From: UBA11986 sp963734955
GTDB lineage: Bacteria; Bacteroidota; Ignavibacteria; UBA10030; UBA6906
Assembly: GCA_963734955.1 (NCBI GenBank)
Contig: CAVTJO010000005.1
Location: 650,210-714,209 of the forward strand
Reading direction: 5' to 3'
DNA: 64,000 bases
Both the position numbers and the translations under genes were made by a program. Shown here piece by piece: positions 10,001-18,764 of this stretch. Every line of letters starts with the position of its first letter. Positions within the stretch are counted from its first letter, which is position 1. The notes below the pieces were generated by a model. It was not told where the DNA came from. It saw only the letters and a list, made by a program, of their open reading frames with translations, and ran no database searches.

Positions 10001-10391
10001 GTCCGAGCTGCATTCTTGCACCTTCCGGCAAGGTCGACTGGACCGTGGAGAGTTTTTCAAGCACGCGACTCCGGGCCCAGTACAAATCGGTGGACTCGTT
10101 GAAGATGATGTAGATGAATGACATGCCGAACATCGATTGGGCACGAATGGCGCTCACGGCAGGCACGCCCTGGAGTGCTGTTACAAGAGGAAATGTCACC
10201 TGGTCCTCGACAAGCTTGGGCGCCCTTCCCATCCACTCGGTGAACACGATGACCTGATTCTCTGACAAATCGGGGATCGCATCAAGCGGCGTGTTGACAA
10301 CAGCCCAAATCCCCCACCCGACGATGGCAAGATAGAACACAATCACCACGAACTTGTTGCGGGCCGAGTAATCAATTATTTTCTCAATCAT
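7086..10391 (-). CDS. cusA: CusA/CzcA-type heavy-metal RND efflux pump, Cu/Ag-like
   Basis: An 1101-residue inner-membrane RND transporter of the HME class. It starts MIEKIIDYSARN, carries the NTPLDAIPDLSENQVIVFTEW signature, and has the usual twelve helices and two large periplasmic loops. The three methionines that line the copper/silver path of E. coli CusA are conserved in context (EFMPSLDEG, VNMIETI, INMLSTG), favouring Cu/Ag over Zn/Co. An insertion of about 46 Ser/Gly/Met-rich residues sits in the second periplasmic loop between LLVPTG and YIPLGQL, where CusA has none. GAGG lies 6 nt before the ATG. Last gene of a four-gene operon with the adaptor and outer-membrane channel. Confidence 0.92.
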   Translation of the reverse strand: MIEKIIDYSARNKFVVIVFYLAIVGWGIWAVVNTPLDAIPDLSENQVIVFTEWMGRAPKLVEDQVTFPLVTALQGVPAVSAIRAQSMFGMSFIYIIFNESTDLYWARSRVLEKLSTVQSTLPEGARMQLGPDGTGVGHVFWYTLEGNYDLGTLRAIQDWYVKLNLQGVQGVAEVASVGGYVRQYQVDVNPDKMKAYNVTLADVRNAVMRSNNDVGGKILEVSDAESFIRGQGYIQSVRDVEDIVVGTGPNGVPVYVNNIATVQFGGDIRRGSLEKDGRGQVVGGIVVMRYGENAKDVIDRVKERIREISPGLPGGVEIKTAYDRSSLIMAAVGTLKKALVEEAIVVAIVVLVFLLHVRSVIRVIIEIPVAVLIAFIFMKLFGITSNIMSLGGIAIAIGVIVDSSIVLVENAYRNVARAQEEKGELTTQDYVDISIRSAKQVGPAIFYSVGIMVVSFLPVFLLEGQEGKLFRPLAFTKTFVLAGSAIIAITLVPMLMTMLTRGKFRGEQKNPITRFLNLVYEPVIHWVLKHRMATIALNVIALLITVPMMLNMGSEFMPSLDEGSLLFMPVAPPSASITEVNRIMQVQDAIIKSVPEVEDVLGKAGKAETSTDPAPVNMIETIILLKPKSQWRPGITKNDIISELDAKLQIPGVRNGWTQPIINRINMLSTGVRTDLGVKIFGKDLDTLQELAIQAEQILKTVRGAADLYAERTQGGLFLDIKINREAVARYGINVGDVQDVIETAVGGENIGTVIDGRQRFPIRVRYARELRDNVEALNSLLVPTGMSNGSGNPANGGMNAKPVAMESASGTSGMSSDETLQTRDGRASVSNRTYIPLGQLASIGMVPGPPMISSENAQLRSIVFLNVRGRDMGSFVNEAKDVLSKQLKLPQGYTVQWSGQWENQVRAKQRLELLMPIVLFVIFIMLYFVTKDFTEAFIVMLSVPFALIGGVYLTFILGYNFSVAVWVGFIALYGLAVETGVVMVVYLHEALDRKIHAHQQGKRGPITASDIHDATVEGSVLRLRPKVMTVGTSLIALIPIMWSTGVGADVMQPLAAPMIGGLITSTIHVLVVTPILFSYMKERALRRGRLEMSKMAGWMK

Positions 10392-10443
10392 AATGACCTC
10401 AACTGGAACTCCATGTTTGACTTATCACGAGGACTTGCCAGAC

Positions 10444-12162
10444 TTACTTCCCAACAATGAGTTTTCCTCTCACCATGCCCATGCCGCACGCGAACCCCAC
10501 CTCACCGGTATCCCTCGGGGTAAATACGATCGTCGTCGTCTCACGTGCCGGAAGGCGTCTCCTGATGCCGAGATCCTCAAAGACGACTTCATTCGTGCAG
10601 TCGGCATCCTCGTCACGATAGAAGTGCAACGTCACGGGCTCACCAAGTTTGACGTGGATAATAGAGGGGGTATATTTTCCTTTTACAAGAATTCCGGCTT
10701 CGTTGTTCTTCGCCGTTATTTCATCTGACTTGAAGTAGTCAGACGGATGGGCCATGGCTTCATCGGTGTGAGCTGATTGTTGCCTTCGCTCCAAATGTTC
10801 TTCCGTTGCACCGGGATGACGGAGTTCACTCTCGGAGTCGATCAGGAAGCCGCCGGTCGCAGCAACTTCATCCCCCACACTCAGTCCACCCAATATCTCC
10901 GCATACGTTTCCGTCTTTGCACCAACGATGACGTCACGCGGCTCGAACTGATCCGGCTGGACCTCAACCCAGACGACATTGCGCTTGCCGGTTGAAAGAA
11001 TGGAGGACGCCGGAACTACAAGTGCATGCAGCGATGGGACGGTAACCCTGGCCGAGACAAACATGTTCGGTTTCAACCTGCCGTCCGGATTGGTGAACTC
11101 GGTTCGCACACGCACAGTCCGGGTACTTGCATCAAGCACAGGATCGATGAAGGTGACCCGCCCGGGGAATGTTTCGCCCGGGTACGCCTCAGTGGTGATG
11201 CGCACCTGTTGACCGACCTGAACGAACCTGATGTCCCTTTCATACACATCCAGGTACACCCAGACCCGGGAGAGATCAGCAACATCGAAGATGTCATCAC
11301 CCATCGTAACGTAGCCCTGGGGATCGACGTTCTTCTTCAATACGGTACCGGTGATTGGCGAGTAGATCGTCGCCGAATACTGAATTGTTCTGGTTTTGGA
11401 AAGCGTCGAAATCTGCTTTTCAGTGAAATTCCACAATTCAAGTTTCCGCTTTGCCTGATTCAACAGATCCTCTGCATCCGAGGCGACAGTTCCTCCGGTC
11501 TGGCTCATCTGCGTGTATGAATCGAGCGCGAGCAGATACTCCTGCTGGGCGGAGACAGCTTGCGGGCTGTACACCTCAGCAACGGGATCACCTTTTCTCA
11601 CATGTTGTCCCGTAAAGTTGACGTACAGCTTGTCCAGGCGGCCGGGGAACCGCATACTGATGTGGACAACGTTCGGCTCGGCAAAGTCCACCACACCTGC
11701 AGCCTGTACATCTTTCTTCAGAGTCTTCCGCTCGGCCATGGCGGTGGTGACATTCGCCATCACCCGTTGAGCAGGCGCCATGCTCACTGCCTCCAGATCT
11801 GTCAGGGCGGCGTTGGTGGCACCCGGTCGCGACGACTTCTTCACCAGTGCCATCCCGCATACCGGACAGGCGCCAGGTCGATCCGACCGTACCGATGGAT
11901 GCATCGGACAGGTGTAGTAGGATGAGTCAGCGATCGTTTCAGTTGATTGCTCGACTGTCGTTTCATCCGCATACACAGGCACCCGTTCCATTCCCATGGG
12001 AGATTTTCCGGGGTGATCGCTGCGATCCCCCGACAGCATCGGATCCGTCCAATAGAGAATCTTCCGTTCGTGCTTTGGTGCAAACGGCTTCGGATAGATG
12101 AAGACAACAGCCGCGCCCAGAACGGCGATCACCACCAGATCCACGATTGTTCTTGTTTTCAT
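10444..12162 (-). CDS. cusB: CusB-like periplasmic adaptor fused to metal-binding and cupredoxin-like domains
   Basis: A 572-residue membrane-fusion protein linking the RND pump to the outer-membrane channel. After an N-terminal anchor come two heavy-metal-binding motifs: a degenerate YWTDPMLSGD repeat and YTCPMHPSVRS...CPVCGMAL. The barrel-sandwich and beta-barrel adaptor core follows. The last about 90 residues look like a cupredoxin-type domain ending FACGMGMVRGKLIV (Cys-Met copper ligands). I chose ATG 12162 because AAAGGAG lies 8 nt upstream; a longer GTG start at 12183 would overlap the TolC stop. E. coli CusB lacks both extra modules, so this adaptor may itself capture copper. Confidence 0.88.
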   Translation of the reverse strand: MKTRTIVDLVVIAVLGAAVVFIYPKPFAPKHERKILYWTDPMLSGDRSDHPGKSPMGMERVPVYADETTVEQSTETIADSSYYTCPMHPSVRSDRPGACPVCGMALVKKSSRPGATNAALTDLEAVSMAPAQRVMANVTTAMAERKTLKKDVQAAGVVDFAEPNVVHISMRFPGRLDKLYVNFTGQHVRKGDPVAEVYSPQAVSAQQEYLLALDSYTQMSQTGGTVASDAEDLLNQAKRKLELWNFTEKQISTLSKTRTIQYSATIYSPITGTVLKKNVDPQGYVTMGDDIFDVADLSRVWVYLDVYERDIRFVQVGQQVRITTEAYPGETFPGRVTFIDPVLDASTRTVRVRTEFTNPDGRLKPNMFVSARVTVPSLHALVVPASSILSTGKRNVVWVEVQPDQFEPRDVIVGAKTETYAEILGGLSVGDEVAATGGFLIDSESELRHPGATEEHLERRQQSAHTDEAMAHPSDYFKSDEITAKNNEAGILVKGKYTPSIIHVKLGEPVTLHFYRDEDADCTNEVVFEDLGIRRRLPARETTTIVFTPRDTGEVGFACGMGMVRGKLIVGK

Positions 12163-12179
12163 GTGTACAACTCCTTTTT

Positions 12180-13442
12180 TCACTGTATGCCTGCTATGTT
12201 CTGCACGCCCACCTGGCGCTCCAGCTCCGCAACCGCCTGCTCGAATTGCATCCGGACCATGAGTGATTCCATTGTGAGGTCCACAAGTGTCCGGTACGCG
12301 TCGATCAGCATCAGGAAATCCGTGCCGGCTGTTTGGTATGCCGTCATGCTTGCCTTCAAGGACATCCGTGCCTGGGGGAGTATGACTGCACGGTATGAAT
12401 TGAGCTGGTGCTGTGCGGATTGGATTCTCGCATAGTCTGCTGCGATGTTCGATAGTACCATGTTGCGTGAAGCGAGGTATGTCTCCTGTGATTTGGCAAT
12501 GGTGGCAGTTGCTTCATCAACTCTCGAATCGGCCTTGCGCAGCGTCCAGGGGGCAAATGGAAGCGTAATACCGGCCGACACAGCCCACCCGCGGAAGTCG
12601 CCAATCGGGGCAGTCATGTATTGGACAGCAAGCTTGATATCCGGGAGATACTCACTCTTCGAGAGGGAAAGCATTGCGCGGCTCTCCTCCACCATCGAGG
12701 AATCGTGCTGCAGCATCGGTCTTGCTTCGAGTGCAATGCGTTGAAGTGTATCAAGCGTCGGTGTGAACGTGAACTGTTCGGTCAACGTGGCTGTTCCAAG
12801 GGTGTCGCCGGGCTGACGGTTGAGGATGGCAGCCAGCATGGCTTTTGCACTCTTCTCCTGCTGGTGGAGCACCGTTGCCTGGTTCTCAAGTTTGGCGAGC
12901 TCAACACTCGCCTTAAGCACGTCTTGAAGTGCCGCGTCGCCAACGCCGAACTTTGTCTTCGCAATGGCTACAAACTGTTGCAGCAAGCGTGCATTCTCCC
13001 GGTTCAGCGAAATCGCCCGCTGAGCGTACCACAGTTCAAAATATGCCGACTTGAGATCCTCGATCACCTGAAGCTCTTTCTCGCCGCGGTTGTGGTGCGA
13101 ATGCTCGACATCAATTTCGGCGATCTCTGTTTCCGCCGAGAGCTTTGAGGGAAAACGGATCATCTGGCTAAGCTCGATCCGGGAGAACATCGCCTCGTTG
13201 AAACGCAATCCGGGGAAGCCTTCCTGCATATACATCAGTTCGGGATCATCGAGCGCACCGGCCTGGTGAACCCTCTCATGGGCGGCGTCAACCTCATGCA
13301 TCGATGCGAGGAGTTCAGGGTTATTCCTCAGCGCCTCGCTTACGAGGTCACTGAGATTGAGGGTTGATCCTGCCGGTTGTTGCTGGCCGGCAACGAATGC
13401 CGGGATCATCATGTACAACAGCAGGGCTGCGAACGATTTCAT
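12180..13442 (-). CDS. TolC/CusC-family outer-membrane efflux protein
   Basis: About 420 residues. The signal peptide MKSFAALLLYMMIPAFVAG is followed by two OEP repeats of long amphipathic helices (Ala/Glu/Gln-rich, for example AKTKFGVGDAALQDVLKA). Such proteins form the trimeric outer-membrane channel of tripartite efflux pumps. ATG 13442 is preceded by GAGGAA and begins the signal peptide, so it is preferred over an upstream start at 13496. The stop lies 17 bases upstream of the adaptor start, so translation of the operon is tightly linked. Confidence 0.88.
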   Translation of the reverse strand: MKSFAALLLYMMIPAFVAGQQQPAGSTLNLSDLVSEALRNNPELLASMHEVDAAHERVHQAGALDDPELMYMQEGFPGLRFNEAMFSRIELSQMIRFPSKLSAETEIAEIDVEHSHHNRGEKELQVIEDLKSAYFELWYAQRAISLNRENARLLQQFVAIAKTKFGVGDAALQDVLKASVELAKLENQATVLHQQEKSAKAMLAAILNRQPGDTLGTATLTEQFTFTPTLDTLQRIALEARPMLQHDSSMVEESRAMLSLSKSEYLPDIKLAVQYMTAPIGDFRGWAVSAGITLPFAPWTLRKADSRVDEATATIAKSQETYLASRNMVLSNIAADYARIQSAQHQLNSYRAVILPQARMSLKASMTAYQTAGTDFLMLIDAYRTLVDLTMESLMVRMQFEQAVAELERQVGVQNIAGIQ

Positions 13443-13513
13443 TTGTTCCTCACACGTGGTTCCGTAAAAAATGCGCGAAAGACCTGGTGAGTGCATGACC
13501 GCACTTCACCGAA

Positions 13514-13533
13514 GTGAATGGATAGCCATTCAC
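13514..13533 (-). promoter_or_regulatory. Perfect inverted repeat between the first two genes of the efflux operon
   Basis: GTGAATGG and CCATTCAC are separated by 4 bases, giving an 8-bp stem. No T-run follows, so it is not a classical terminator. It lies between the small Cys-rich gene and the TolC-like gene and may be an RNA processing or attenuation hairpin, or an operator. Confidence 0.35.
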
Positions 13534-13552
13534 CTGTCAGCGTGTGGGTTGG

Positions 13553-13957
13553 CTAAATGAGGAGAGAGGAGATGAGAATCGGAATGTCTACAGCAGTCGG
13601 TGGAGATGGAGAGGTCTGGAAAACCGTGGAAGCAGGAGCAAGAACATTGCAGGCGAACACTGGCGATTCTGCGAGCGTCAGTTGGTGAGTCGAATCAAGC
13701 GTCCGCTCCTTTGTCTGGACGAACTCATTTGTATTTCGTTCCGCGACAATGGTTGTGGCGCAGCAGGATGTGCTTTGTTCTGTGCTGATTTTCGATGTTG
13801 TCGGAGAATCCTGGTCATCACACATGGGACACGTGCGCCCCTGCATCATGGCCACCATGGGACATGACGCGATCAAAATCGGAATGCCGATGTTGAACAC
13901 GCCGAACACCGCGGCAAGGCTGAAGGCCACAATTCGATATTTGAGGAGGCCGATCAT
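13553..13957 (-). CDS. Small Cys-rich envelope protein heading the Cu/Ag efflux operon
   Basis: A 134-residue protein with an N-terminal hydrophobic segment (about 8-30) containing a cysteine (IASCPMV), then CPMC and a CC pair (TSCCATT). No family name comes to mind, but its size, its placement directly upstream of the efflux genes and its Cys/Met content suggest a periplasmic or membrane-tethered metal chaperone or sensor. First gene of the operon. Confidence 0.6.
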   Translation of the reverse strand: MIGLLKYRIVAFSLAAVFGVFNIGIPILIASCPMVAMMQGRTCPMCDDQDSPTTSKISTEQSTSCCATTIVAERNTNEFVQTKERTLDSTHQLTLAESPVFACNVLAPASTVFQTSPSPPTAVDIPILISSLLI

Positions 13958-13993
13958 CTTTCAAATTGAACAAGAACTGCGCGACGTCTGTTC

Positions 13994-14009
13994 CGCCAGA
14001 ATTGTGCCA
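13994..14009 (-). promoter_or_regulatory. Possible sigma54 (-24/-12) promoter of the efflux operon
   Basis: On the - strand TGGCAC, five bases, then TGGC, with GG and GC exactly ten bases apart as in -24/-12 promoters. It sits 37 bases upstream of the first efflux gene. The -12 half is imperfect (TGGC for TTGC), so chance is possible. Confidence 0.25.
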
Positions 14010-14282
14010 CAAAAACCTGTGCCCAATTTAGTCCTTTTAGGGACAATAAGCACTCCTCGATTTTCAGGATTGAGAAGAAGAGGCATCAGAAGTCCCTGCA
14101 TTTGAACACTTCCCCAATATACACCACTCGGCGACCTGAAGGGTTACAGAATTTCCTGAAACATTTACAGCTTCAAACGACTGAGGACACCTGATGGATC
14201 GCCACGTTGCTTCCTCGATCTGCCCTTTTCCGCAATGGGTCTGAGGATATTGTCGAGCAAGCCGGGTCTGGTTCCTTAGCGC
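14010..14282. other. Intergenic region between the efflux operon and alr
   Basis: Spacer with no recognisable ORF or RNA gene. It lies upstream of the efflux operon and downstream of alr. Nothing further is seen apart from the possible sigma54 element at its left end. Confidence 0.4.
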
Positions 14283-15410
14283 TCACACCACCACTCTCGG
14301 CACACGATCGGCAACCATGCACAAGACTTCGTAAGGAATAGTCCCAAGTCTCTCGGCGATATCCCATAATGAGATCGATTCCTTGCCGTCACAGCCGAGC
14401 AGCGTTACATCGTCACCAACTGCAACATCCATCACTGGACCGACGTCCACCATGAGGTGGTCCATTGAAATCGCTCCCGCGACAGGATAACGGTTCCCGC
14501 GAATCAGGACATCAGCCTTGCCGGTGAGCATCCGCGAATACCCGTCCCCGTACCCGATTGGCACCGTGGCGATGTTCGTGTCCTGCGGCGCAAAGTAACG
14601 CCGTCCGTATGAAATGCTTGTCCCCTTTTCCACCTTCTTCAACAACGAAACGTTGGCATGAAGACTCATCACTGGCCGTAATTCATTCCCATCCATCCCC
14701 TTTCTCGGCGTGTGGCCATACATCATGAATCCGGGACGGACAAGATCAAAATGCGATTCCGGCAGGGCAATGATCGCACCGGTGTTTGCCATGTGTTTCA
14801 ACGGGATCTCAATCCTGCGCCGTGTCAGCTCGTCGAGAACCATATGGAATCGTTTGAGCTGCTCTCTGGCAAATGTCTGGTCGGGATCCTCGGAGGTCGC
14901 GAAGTGACTGTAGACGGCAACAACGTGCACCCACTTCATCCTCGATACCTGGTCGATGAAGTCGGCAGCCCTCTTCCAGTCATGACCCAGTCTCCCCATC
15001 CCCGTGTCCACCTTGACATGCACATTTGCCCTGCGTCGTACGCGCTCCGCCACAGCTTCTATTTTCCTTGCGTCATCCAGTGAAGCGACTGTCAGATCGA
15101 TGCTGTAGATAATCCCTTGCTCGATGAAGCTGGAAGGGATGATCTCAAAAAGAAGGATCGGGATACTGAAGCCCGTCTTTCGCAGCTCAACGGCTTCGGT
15201 TATCCTTGCGACACCGAGATACGCAACGCCACTGTTGACTGCCTCCTTCGTGATGATCTCCATTCCGTGACCATAGGCGTTCGCCTTGACCACGGCAATG
15301 ATGCCGACACTGTCACCGATGTGCTTCTTGATGATGGAGATGTTGTGTCGAAATGCGTCAAGGTTGATTAGGGCTCGAGTAGGATGAGGCGGCCCCGATG
15401 AGTGATTCAT
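14283..15410 (-). CDS. alr: Alanine racemase
   Basis: A 375-residue fold-III PLP enzyme that interconverts L- and D-alanine for peptidoglycan. The PLP lysine is in AVVKANAYGHG near the N-terminus, VKVDTGMGRLG is the characteristic barrel segment, and the second catalytic base Tyr is in ISYGRRY in the C-terminal domain. The length matches the family. It is divergent from the asparaginase-like gene, and the 150 bases between them should hold both promoters. Confidence 0.95.
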   Translation of the reverse strand: MNHSSGPPHPTRALINLDAFRHNISIIKKHIGDSVGIIAVVKANAYGHGMEIITKEAVNSGVAYLGVARITEAVELRKTGFSIPILLFEIIPSSFIEQGIIYSIDLTVASLDDARKIEAVAERVRRRANVHVKVDTGMGRLGHDWKRAADFIDQVSRMKWVHVVAVYSHFATSEDPDQTFAREQLKRFHMVLDELTRRRIEIPLKHMANTGAIIALPESHFDLVRPGFMMYGHTPRKGMDGNELRPVMSLHANVSLLKKVEKGTSISYGRRYFAPQDTNIATVPIGYGDGYSRMLTGKADVLIRGNRYPVAGAISMDHLMVDVGPVMDVAVGDDVTLLGCDGKESISLWDIAERLGTIPYEVLCMVADRVPRVVV

Positions 15411-15562
15411 GAGAGTTCGAAATGTTGCATAAGTAACTTAAGTCCTGCACAATATCGGGATGGTGCGATTGAATATCAAGCGTTCGCTCAACTTGCCGCC
15501 ATGTGTTGCCAATTCCCGCCAACCTGCGTATCTTGTCACCGCTCATCAAGGAGACACAGTCC

Positions 15563-16060
15563 ATGGCAATACGGCTTTTTGTTACAGGCGGAACGTTCGA
15601 CAAGGAATACAACGAGCTTACGGGATCGCTGTTCTTCAAGGATACTCATCTCCCGGAAATGCTCGCTCTCGGCAGGTGCAAGGTCGATGTCGGGATTCGG
15701 ACACTTATGATGGTGGATAGTCTCGAGATGAGTGAGGCCGACCGCAATCTGATCGTCGATCAATGCAGGAAAGCAAAAGAGAATAGGATCATTATAACCC
15801 ACGGCACAGACACCATGGAAGTGACGGCAAAGGTTCTGGGGGAAACCGTCAGAGAAAAGACCATCGTACTCACCGGGGCAATGGTCCCCTACAAATTCGG
15901 AAGCTCGGATGGACTCTTCAATCTCGGGAGCGCTCTTGCATTCGTTCAAACGTTGCCCGCCGGTGTGTACATTGTCATGAATGGAAGGCATTTCCATTGG
16001 GACAATGTCCGCAAGAACCGAAAGACGGGGCAGTTCGAAGAGGCACAACATGAAGTTTGA
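15563..16060 (+). CDS. Short asparaginase-like protein, N-terminal domain only
   Basis: A 165-residue protein starting MAIRLFVTGGTFDK with AAGGAG 11 nt upstream. The type I/II asparaginase N-terminal fold is evident: TGGT nucleophile-Thr motif near residue 8, THGTDTME with the second catalytic Thr-Asp pair, and the VLTGAM strand. The usual C-terminal domain (another about 150 residues) is absent, as in a family of short stand-alone asparaginase-like proteins, so activity on asparagine is uncertain. Its stop overlaps the aldo/keto reductase start by 11 bases. Confidence 0.75.
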   Translation: MAIRLFVTGGTFDKEYNELTGSLFFKDTHLPEMLALGRCKVDVGIRTLMMVDSLEMSEADRNLIVDQCRKAKENRIIITHGTDTMEVTAKVLGETVREKTIVLTGAMVPYKFGSSDGLFNLGSALAFVQTLPAGVYIVMNGRHFHWDNVRKNRKTGQFEEAQHEV

Positions 16061-16997
16061 GGAGAAGCCCGTCCGTTTGGGCAAGAGCAGTATTAGCGTC
16101 ATTCCATTGGGACTTGGGACATGGACGTGGGACAGCGAAGGACAGTATCGCTCCGGACGGGATTACGGGGAAGAGGAGTTGCGAGCATCGTTCCAGACGA
16201 GTCTAAAGCACGGGATCAACTTCGTCGATACGGCAGAATTGTATGGAAACGGCAAGGTGGAGAGGCTACTCGGGCGGTTTATCAAGGAGTCGGATGCAAA
16301 AGTTGTTGTGGCAAGCAAGTTTCCTCCGTTGCGCAACCGGTTTCTGAAGAAGCATCTCCTGACATCCCTACGAAATGGATTGCAGCGCATGGGGCTCGTC
16401 CAATTCGATCTCTACCAAACACATTTTCATTTTCGTTTTGTACCGCTTCGGACGTGGATGGGTGCTCTCGCCGATGCGGTTCAGGAAGGGTTGACGCGAT
16501 CAGTCGGAACTTCCAACTACAATGCTGCACAGCTTGCGACTGCGGAGAAGCTGCTCGCGAAACGGGGCGTTCCCCTTGCAACCACTCAGTCGGAGTACAG
16601 TTTGCTCCACCGCCAACCAGAGTACAATGGTGTCCTTAATACCTGCAAAGATCTGGGAATCACGCTGCTTGCCTACAGTCCTCTCACAATGGGTTTGCTC
16701 ACAGGCAAGTTCACGCCAACAAATCCGCCACCCGGTCTACGCGGACAGCGCTTCGGCGCCGAATACCTCGCAAAGAACCAGCATTTGATCGGACTCATGC
16801 AAGAGATTGGCCGGGGGCACGGTGCAAAGACTCCTTCACAGGTCTCACTGAATTGGGTCATCTGCAAAGGGGCCATCCCTATTCATGGAGCGAAGAACGG
16901 GCAACAGGCTGAAGAGAACGCGGGGGCACTCGGATGGAGGCTAACACCGGATGAGATTCGAGCCCTTGACGATGCAAGCGCTCCACTTCAAATCTGA
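16050..16997 (+). CDS. Aldo/keto reductase
   Basis: About 315 residues. The catalytic tetrad is visible in order: Asp in NFVDTAELYG with the Tyr, Lys in VVASKF, and a His in the YQTHFHF strand. The NADPH-binding C-terminal part includes LAYSPLTMGLLTGKF. The family reduces aldehydes and ketones with NADPH; the substrate is unknown. ATG 16050 is preceded by AGAGG and overlaps the asparaginase-like stop, so the two are co-translated. Confidence 0.88.
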   Translation: MKFEEKPVRLGKSSISVIPLGLGTWTWDSEGQYRSGRDYGEEELRASFQTSLKHGINFVDTAELYGNGKVERLLGRFIKESDAKVVVASKFPPLRNRFLKKHLLTSLRNGLQRMGLVQFDLYQTHFHFRFVPLRTWMGALADAVQEGLTRSVGTSNYNAAQLATAEKLLAKRGVPLATTQSEYSLLHRQPEYNGVLNTCKDLGITLLAYSPLTMGLLTGKFTPTNPPPGLRGQRFGAEYLAKNQHLIGLMQEIGRGHGAKTPSQVSLNWVICKGAIPIHGAKNGQQAEENAGALGWRLTPDEIRALDDASAPLQI

Positions 16998-17029
16998 TTG
17001 CTTCGAGTCTCTCTCCACCAACCCCGACG

Positions 17030-18706
17030 TCACCATTTTACGCCGTTCTTCGCGAGGACCTGTTGTGCATCTCTGAAGCCCAGTTGCGCAGCCTTCTTGA
17101 GCGAATCGACTGCTGCGGCTTCGTTCTTCATTGCAATATTGATCACACCAATGTTGAAGTACGCCTCGGCATACGTCGAGTCCAGACGAACAGTCTTCCG
17201 GAAAAGGTACATTGCAGAGTCCAACTGTCCCCTATAATAACACACGTATCCCATGTTGAAATAGGCATCGGCTCCGGTTGAATCAATCGCCACCGCCCTT
17301 TTGAAGACTTCTTCCGCCTCATTGTATTTCCCGGCTTGAAGGTATGCCTGCTCAAGGTTAACGTAGCCGTCCATGTATTCCACGCTTGGGGATCCGTTTG
17401 TCAGCACATAGTTCCACAGGGTTTCAGAATTCTGCCAGTGCTGCACCTGGCGGGAGGTCAACAAACCGAGCACGACAAGGACGATGCCACTCATTGCTGA
17501 CAGAGTAATTCGCACAGACGATCTTCTTCCCCGATCCCACAATCGCTGAACCCCGCCACCGACAAGTACACAAACACTTGTGGCCGCGAGATAGAAGTAC
17601 CGGTCCGCAAATGGTTGGCTGCCGCTGGAAACCCCAACGATCGTTGGAAGCAGAATGATCACCGAGGCCATGAACGCTAGGAGTGGTGCGTACGACCGGC
17701 GCAGGGCAGCAAAGATACATGCTAACGCGATGCCGACGACAACGACAAGGGAAACAATCATCAAGCCCACGTTGACCGATGGATACATCGGCGCCAGACC
17801 AACCGGCATCAGAGTCTTCTCGATATAAAAGAAGATGGAGTAGAACGGAAACAGCCACGTCTCAACTCCACTTAGCTTTCCCACTATCACGTTGACCTTG
17901 GCATGTGGGGCCGCGAGCATTGAGATCAGGACAACAACTGCTGCGGGCATGAGCATTGGCACTTTTTCCCAAATCAGGCGGCTCAGTGGCCTCCTCCATT
18001 CCTTCGGCAGGAACAAATAGTCAAGAAGGAGAAACATTGCAGGCGCAACAGCCCCGATCACCTTCGACAACAATGCCAGGACAAACAGTGAGAAACAGAG
18101 ACAAAGCCATCGACGGGCGCGTACCGTATCACGTAAGGAGGCATATCGAATGTATGCAATGAATGAAGGGACAAGGAAGAAGACGCACAACAGGTCTTTC
18201 CTGTCCGATACCCACGCAACCGATTCCGCCCGGAGTGGATGAAGCGAGAAGAGGAGTGCACCGGCTGCCGCCCCGAACAGCGGCAGGTCTCCAACAAGGC
18301 CGGCAAACGAAGAAGAATCGATTGTGCCCGAAGAACGCTGTCGCGCAATGCCAATCGCAATCAACCCAAAAAGAAACACCCATCCGGTGTCAAGGCTGTG
18401 CAGAACAACATTCGTGAGATGATGACCCCGTGCATCCGACTTCCACACCGCATAATCAACGGCGTGTGACATCATGGTCACCGGAATGTACTGATGATAG
18501 TACACATTGCTAAAGAGCCATCGGATGTTTGTCCATGACAACGTCTGGACCAGCGGGTTCTTGGCAACGTAGATGCTGTCATCGAAGTTCACGAAATCAA
18601 AACGGATCGTTCCGCTGAAGAACAGGAAGGTGATCATGACGACCGCCACGAGCACAAGCGTCAAGCGGGTGGACGGTTGGAGCTTCATATGTGAATGCTC
18701 TTCCAT
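17030..18706 (-). CDS. TMTC-like polytopic membrane protein with C-terminal TPR repeats
   Basis: A 558-residue protein with about eleven membrane helices, then at least three tetratricopeptide units (NLEQAYLQAGKYNEAEEVF, FNMGYVCYYRGQLDSAMYLF, FNIGVINIAMKNEAAAVDSL). The first-loop FVNFDDSIYV and LHPLRAESVAW-SDRKDLL are hallmarks of the TMTC/DUF1736 group of GT-C glycosyltransferases. The probable role is protein or glycan O-glycosylation at the periplasmic face. The start is at 18706 (AAAGGAC upstream) or 18688. Confidence 0.8.
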   Translation of the reverse strand: MEEHSHMKLQPSTRLTLVLVAVVMITFLFFSGTIRFDFVNFDDSIYVAKNPLVQTLSWTNIRWLFSNVYYHQYIPVTMMSHAVDYAVWKSDARGHHLTNVVLHSLDTGWVFLFGLIAIGIARQRSSGTIDSSSFAGLVGDLPLFGAAAGALLFSLHPLRAESVAWVSDRKDLLCVFFLVPSFIAYIRYASLRDTVRARRWLCLCFSLFVLALLSKVIGAVAPAMFLLLDYLFLPKEWRRPLSRLIWEKVPMLMPAAVVVLISMLAAPHAKVNVIVGKLSGVETWLFPFYSIFFYIEKTLMPVGLAPMYPSVNVGLMIVSLVVVVGIALACIFAALRRSYAPLLAFMASVIILLPTIVGVSSGSQPFADRYFYLAATSVCVLVGGGVQRLWDRGRRSSVRITLSAMSGIVLVVLGLLTSRQVQHWQNSETLWNYVLTNGSPSVEYMDGYVNLEQAYLQAGKYNEAEEVFKRAVAIDSTGADAYFNMGYVCYYRGQLDSAMYLFRKTVRLDSTYAEAYFNIGVINIAMKNEAAAVDSLKKAAQLGFRDAQQVLAKNGVKW

Positions 18707-18764
18707 GAAATGTCCTTTCGATGTTCAGCAGATGGCAATCGCGGCACCAGTGACACTCGTCAGA

